Source: CAILHX01 sp036561085 (GTDB lineage Bacteria > Pseudomonadota > Gammaproteobacteria > Burkholderiales > Methylophilaceae). From it: 6,820 nucleotides of DNA. The stretch covers positions 1 to 6,820 of the forward strand of contig DATBPY010000236.1 of assembly GCA_036561085.1 (NCBI GenBank), in the 5' to 3' direction. Below the pieces are notes generated by a model that saw only the letters and a program-made list of their open reading frames with translations, searched no databases and had not been told where the DNA came from. A program made the translations under genes and the position numbers. Numbering within the stretch: position 1 is the stretch's first letter; each line of letters begins with the position of its first letter. This document shows, piece by piece, positions 6,152 through 6,820 of this stretch.

Positions 6152-6820
6152 GTATCGGCGCATGTCAATCTGTCCGGAATACTCACTGAAGATTCGGAAG
6201 AGGCGCAAAAGCACCGTGATTTGGCTTATTGCAAACAGTGCCTGTTCATCACCCGCTCGCCTCATGCAGTAAGAACCGTGCTGATATTGCAGGACGCAAA
6301 CAACGGCAACATCCCTTCCAGCCTGTTACTCCCCACCAAAGCCAACGACCTGATCGAGTGCAATCATCTGATCGAATGGGTCATCGAATACGCAACCCCT
6401 GATCAATACCGGCAACTACCGGCCTATGACCTGGTATTCAATGCCATCGGTAATCCCGATATGACTGATAGATCAGCGCGACCGATGGCAGACTTCCTGC
6501 AGCACTGCACCAAACCGGTACTGAACTCGCCCGAAGCAGTAGCCCGCACTCCCCGTCATCTGATGTCGGAATTGTTCGCCGGCATAGAAGGGCTGGTGAT
6601 TCCTGCGGTATGGCAGGTCAAACAGGAGGGTGACTGGTTTGCAAATCCCGAGTTTCAATTCCCTGCCCTGGCACGGCCCCTCGCATCCCATGGCGGTGAA
6701 GGGGTGTTTCTGGTGCAGGATGCCGCCGAACTTGCCAAAGTGCCGGTAGACCGTTCAGGGAGTATCTATCTCTGTGCTTATTACGATTACCGTTCAGCCG
6801 ATGGCTATTTCAGGAAGTAC
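5336..6820 (+). CDS. TPR-repeat protein with ATP-grasp-like C-terminal region (3' end cut by window)
   Basis: Function unknown. 495 codons are visible with no stop, and the frame is still open at the window edge. Residues 1-272 are eight tetratricopeptide repeats, helical hairpins that bind partner proteins, with G8, A20, Y/F24, A27 and P32 consensus positions recurring every 34 residues. Residues about 273-310 are a degenerate ninth repeat and a linker with a CxxC pair (C299, C302). From about 311 the sequence resembles a pre-ATP-grasp fold, with VLILQD (315-320), DLVFNAIGNPD (365-375), PVLNSPEAVARTP (394-406) and IEGLVIPAVW (417-426), followed by FPALARPLASHGGEG (442-456), which looks like an ATP-grasp nucleotide-binding segment as in the glutathione synthetase/D-Ala-D-Ala ligase group. 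This reading is an inference. There is no signal peptide or membrane segment, so it is probably cytoplasmic. The start ATG at 5336 has only a weak GAG ribosome binding site, but the first TPR begins at residue 1, which supports it. Codon use looks like its neighbours. Confidence 0.85.
   Translation, partial: MEVTLESALQHHLAGRLTEAEAIYKALLQTMPAHSDALHLWGEIASQRRQFTLATELVTKAINANPSIPGYYGTLGRTYKSQGKLDEAIACYQQALALKSDDGFIHNSLGNALLDQGRIADAIASYQKALSFQPNLADAHSNLGNALQIQGKLDEAITYYHQALTLRPDSGVTHFNLGTALMEQGKLDEAIACYRSATAYRPDYVEAHCNLGVALKEQKKYDEALTCYQTALAIAPDWVDALYNLGVLYGLTKQTESAKQWYRKALEIDPDLVSAHVNLSGILTEDSEEAQKHRDLAYCKQCLFITRSPHAVRTVLILQDANNGNIPSSLLLPTKANDLIECNHLIEWVIEYATPDQYRQLPAYDLVFNAIGNPDMTDRSARPMADFLQHCTKPVLNSPEAVARTPRHLMSELFAGIEGLVIPAVWQVKQEGDWFANPEFQFPALARPLASHGGEGVFLVQDAAELAKVPVDRSGSIYLCAYYDYRSADGYFRKY
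6266..6820 (+). other. Probable ATP-grasp-type ligase region of the TPR protein (partial)
   Basis: This covers residues 311-495. DLVFNAIGNPD followed by a PVLNSP segment and IEGLVIPA resembles the substrate-binding half that precedes the ATP-grasp fold in carboxylate-amine ligases. RPLASHGGEG resembles a glycine-rich nucleotide loop. The position usually held by the ATP-contacting lysine (VKP) appears as ARP. The metal-binding acidic residues would lie beyond the window, so activity cannot be judged here. Confidence 0.5.

Overview
The window looks like chromosomal DNA of a betaproteobacterium (inferred from protein similarity, gene order and moderate GC; possibly Nitrosomonadales/Gallionellaceae-like, though the family is only a guess). 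Five genes lie on the minus strand and one on the plus strand. No gene-free stretch exceeds about 125 bases, and I see no tRNA, rRNA, CRISPR array or insertion sequence.

Minus strand, in order of transcription from right to left: purT (formate-dependent GAR transformylase, 5109-3907), a group II truncated haemoglobin (3894-3484, 12 nt after purT), tig (trigger factor, 3428-2115), clpP (2115-1465, overlapping the tig stop by one base in TAATG) and clpX (1403-120). tig-clpP-clpX is the classical protein quality-control cluster: trigger factor meets nascent chains at the ribosome exit, while ClpX unfolds tagged substrates and feeds them to the ClpP serine protease. In many proteobacteria lon follows clpX. 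Here it would lie beyond base 1, and the 119 bases after clpX hold a strong stem-loop (16-45) without a U-tract. No convincing rho-independent terminator separates any of the five genes, so read-through from purT to clpX is possible. A weak promoter candidate precedes tig and an extended -10 candidate precedes purT.

Plus strand: after a divergent intergenic region (5110-5335) a long gene starts at 5336 and runs off the right edge (495 codons visible). Its first 272 residues are eight TPR units in exact 34-residue register. Its C-terminal part looks like the beginning of an ATP-grasp ligase, which makes it the least understood gene here.

The core genes are ordinary and intact. The points worth a second look are the TPR/ATP-grasp-like fusion, the globin coupled to purT with a His-CD1-type haem pocket, the stem-loop after clpX and a palindrome upstream of the TPR gene.
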